From assembly GCF_043641665.1 (NCBI RefSeq), contig NC_092195.1:20457774-20521773 (forward strand): a stretch of 64,000 bases of DNA. Reading direction: 5' to 3'. The translations under genes and the position numbers were made by a program. Below the pieces are notes generated by a model that did not search any database, was not told where the DNA came from, and saw nothing but the letters and a program-made list of their open reading frames with translations. The DNA comes from Enoplosus armatus (Eukaryota; Chordata; Actinopteri; Centrarchiformes; Enoplosidae). Shown here in pieces: positions 62,253 to 64,000 of the stretch; the first letter of the stretch is position 1; each line of letters begins with the position of its first letter.

Positions 62253-64000
62253 GGTTGTTCTGAGCTGCTCTAAGGTCAGATTGTGTGCACCTGTATCTTA
62301 AAGTCCCAAACACAAGTTGTCTCTTTCTCAATCAGCTTCTTACTTACACACCACTTTCTGCCCAAGTTAGAATAGTTTTGGTTATTTCACAGTCGGGACT
62401 TCTCCGCTTGTGTTTTTCTCTGTCCCTCTCACTGATTTTGTGAAGTGGCGACAGCTCAGTTGGAAAATGTGACGTCTCAGACCGTCGAGATTGAGCAATT
62501 TAAATCAATAACAGTTGGTGGTTTTTGGGTCCTTGTCAATTAAATTGGTTCAAATGAAGCGGTTTAGCTGAGTTTTTACTCACGAATCAATGAGTTCAAC
62601 CGTCCATTCTGAGCTCAGGCTTGGATTGATGTGTAGATACGATGCCACAGGTTTTAATTTATGATATAATGACGCAGAAAATATATGTGTTGTCAGTAAC
62701 AATGAGTTTATTAAGGGAAAATCTAAATTTCTTCACTTCTAGCTGTTAGACGAAAGTAATAACCACAGTAATCTGTTTTACCAACCCTGAACTCGGTCAA
62801 ACGAGATGTTTGTTTCTTCAGATTCAGAAAAATTAAACTATGATCAAAAATACAAACCAATGGTATCGTAGACGGTAAGAAAAAAAACCCAAACCACAAG
62901 TGTCCTCAGTCATCAGATGCACATCGTATGCTACAGTTTTATTATTTCGCCAAAACAGCTGGTATATATAGAAAATAGGAGACAGTTAGTATTCAGGAAC
63001 TGAACATTAGACATAAGGTACAGGTAAAGAAACAGGTCGAATTCTTCAAGTTAAAAAATGTAATAAAACCTGTTAATGGATCAAGTGATGCCCCATTATG
63101 TTTTTCAGCAAGAAGGTTTACGAGCAAATATTACTGAAATTAAGATGAAGAAAACAACAACTTAACATTCATGTGCTGTTCTGATAAATCATATAAAACA
63201 AAGGAAATATTATTAATATATCCGCTAAAATGTTTCCATTGTCCAGATTCTTTTTTCCCAAATGTCCGTATTACAGGAACAAGGCTCAGATTAACGAGGG
63301 TTAGGGATATTTTTACCCCGTCGAGGAATATTTGACATTATCAGCAGCTACATTTTACTATCAAGATATCTCTGTTTCATTAATGAATAACGATGCATTA
63401 TTGTTCATCCATGTTTTCCTGGTGTCTGATTTGAAGTTTCCCACCGTTTGGCCTCACGCGAGGAACAAATGAAAAAAACAAAACATTTCCTTTTAGAAGG
63501 GCAGCATCATGTGCACATATTTAATTGAGAACGTTTTTAGGTTATTAGTGGCATTAATAGTGTACTTTCTCTTGGTCTCATTATTTCCCTCAATAACTCT
63601 TCTGCCAACGAGGTCAAGTCAAGGCAGATTATTGATTTTTGCTACCAAACTCTCAGGTTTTAATATCCGTCTTGACTCAGCTGTGGGAAGAGCGGGTAAT
63701 GAAATCTGAGGAATGAAAGCCTCAGCAGTGTGAGTCTGGGATCAGGGCTTTAAAAAGTGGACATCCGATGTGGAAAATCTTCAAGCGTCATTTCAGTTAT
63801 TTATTTTTAAAATGTATATGGAGATAAAGACAATTTCACAGAAACTGGTAATATTTACCCGTGAAATGTACAACACCTTAGTGAGAACAAAATACAATTA
63901 AAGAAAGAAACCTCGGGCATCATTTAGCATATGTAGGAAATTTGGCAACTTGACTCAAATTAAAGGCTAAACATTAAAGGGCAGGGACACACCGACAGCT
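62253..64000. other. Window end, no gene seen
   Basis: AT-rich sequence in which I see no supportable coding exon or RNA gene. Confidence 0.4.

Overview
The window is animal genomic DNA from a ray-finned fish, most likely a percomorph teleost. This rests on four things: spliced genes with GT-AG introns, an L2-type LINE with the tail seen in many teleosts, immunoglobulin light-chain clusters with the V segment inverted relative to J and C, and a conserved NDUFB9-TATDN1-RNF139-TMEM65 block that corresponds to human 8q24.13. Exon coordinates were derived by reading frames and splice sites by eye; no alignment or search was run.

Layout. 44-2520: a 5'-truncated, decayed L2-type LINE (minus). 3250-10020: two tandem kappa-like immunoglobulin light-chain clusters. 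Each has L and V exons on the minus strand and J and C on the plus strand; V carries a 12-bp-spacer RSS and J a 23-bp-spacer RSS. Cluster 1 has V1, J1, J2 and C1; cluster 2 has V2, J3 and C2. A V relic that keeps its RSS spacing lies between them. 10.0-13.0 kb: mostly non-coding, with repeats and one doubtful exon. 12996-18043: a six-exon gene for a secreted fibrinogen-domain (angiopoietin-like) protein. 19087-22443 (minus): NDUFB9, head to head with TATDN1 (22783-26516, plus). 27616-33816: RNF139 (TRC8), in six coding exons. 37834-58510: TMEM65, in seven coding exons with a 15.5-kb first intron. 58.5-64 kb: TMEM65 3' region plus possible extra plus-strand exons.

Functionally there are three groups: adaptive immunity (light chains, which need inversional V(D)J joining), a secreted fibrinogen-related protein, and housekeeping genes. 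Of the last, NDUFB9 is a respiratory complex I subunit, TMEM65 a mitochondrial inner-membrane protein, TATDN1 a TatD nuclease-family protein and RNF139 an ER ubiquitin ligase. Repeats are plentiful: about eight fragments of a GGCTGCAACTAA-type MITE-like family, two opposite copies of another teleost interspersed repeat, a tRNA-related SINE-like fragment and several long microsatellites.

I see no wholly new system. The strongest leads are that the two V segments differ only in their CDRs, that the locus geometry makes every V-J join an inversion, the V relic with intact RSS spacing, the extra RNF139 introns, a possible N-terminally extended TATDN1, and unassigned plus-strand exons downstream of TMEM65.
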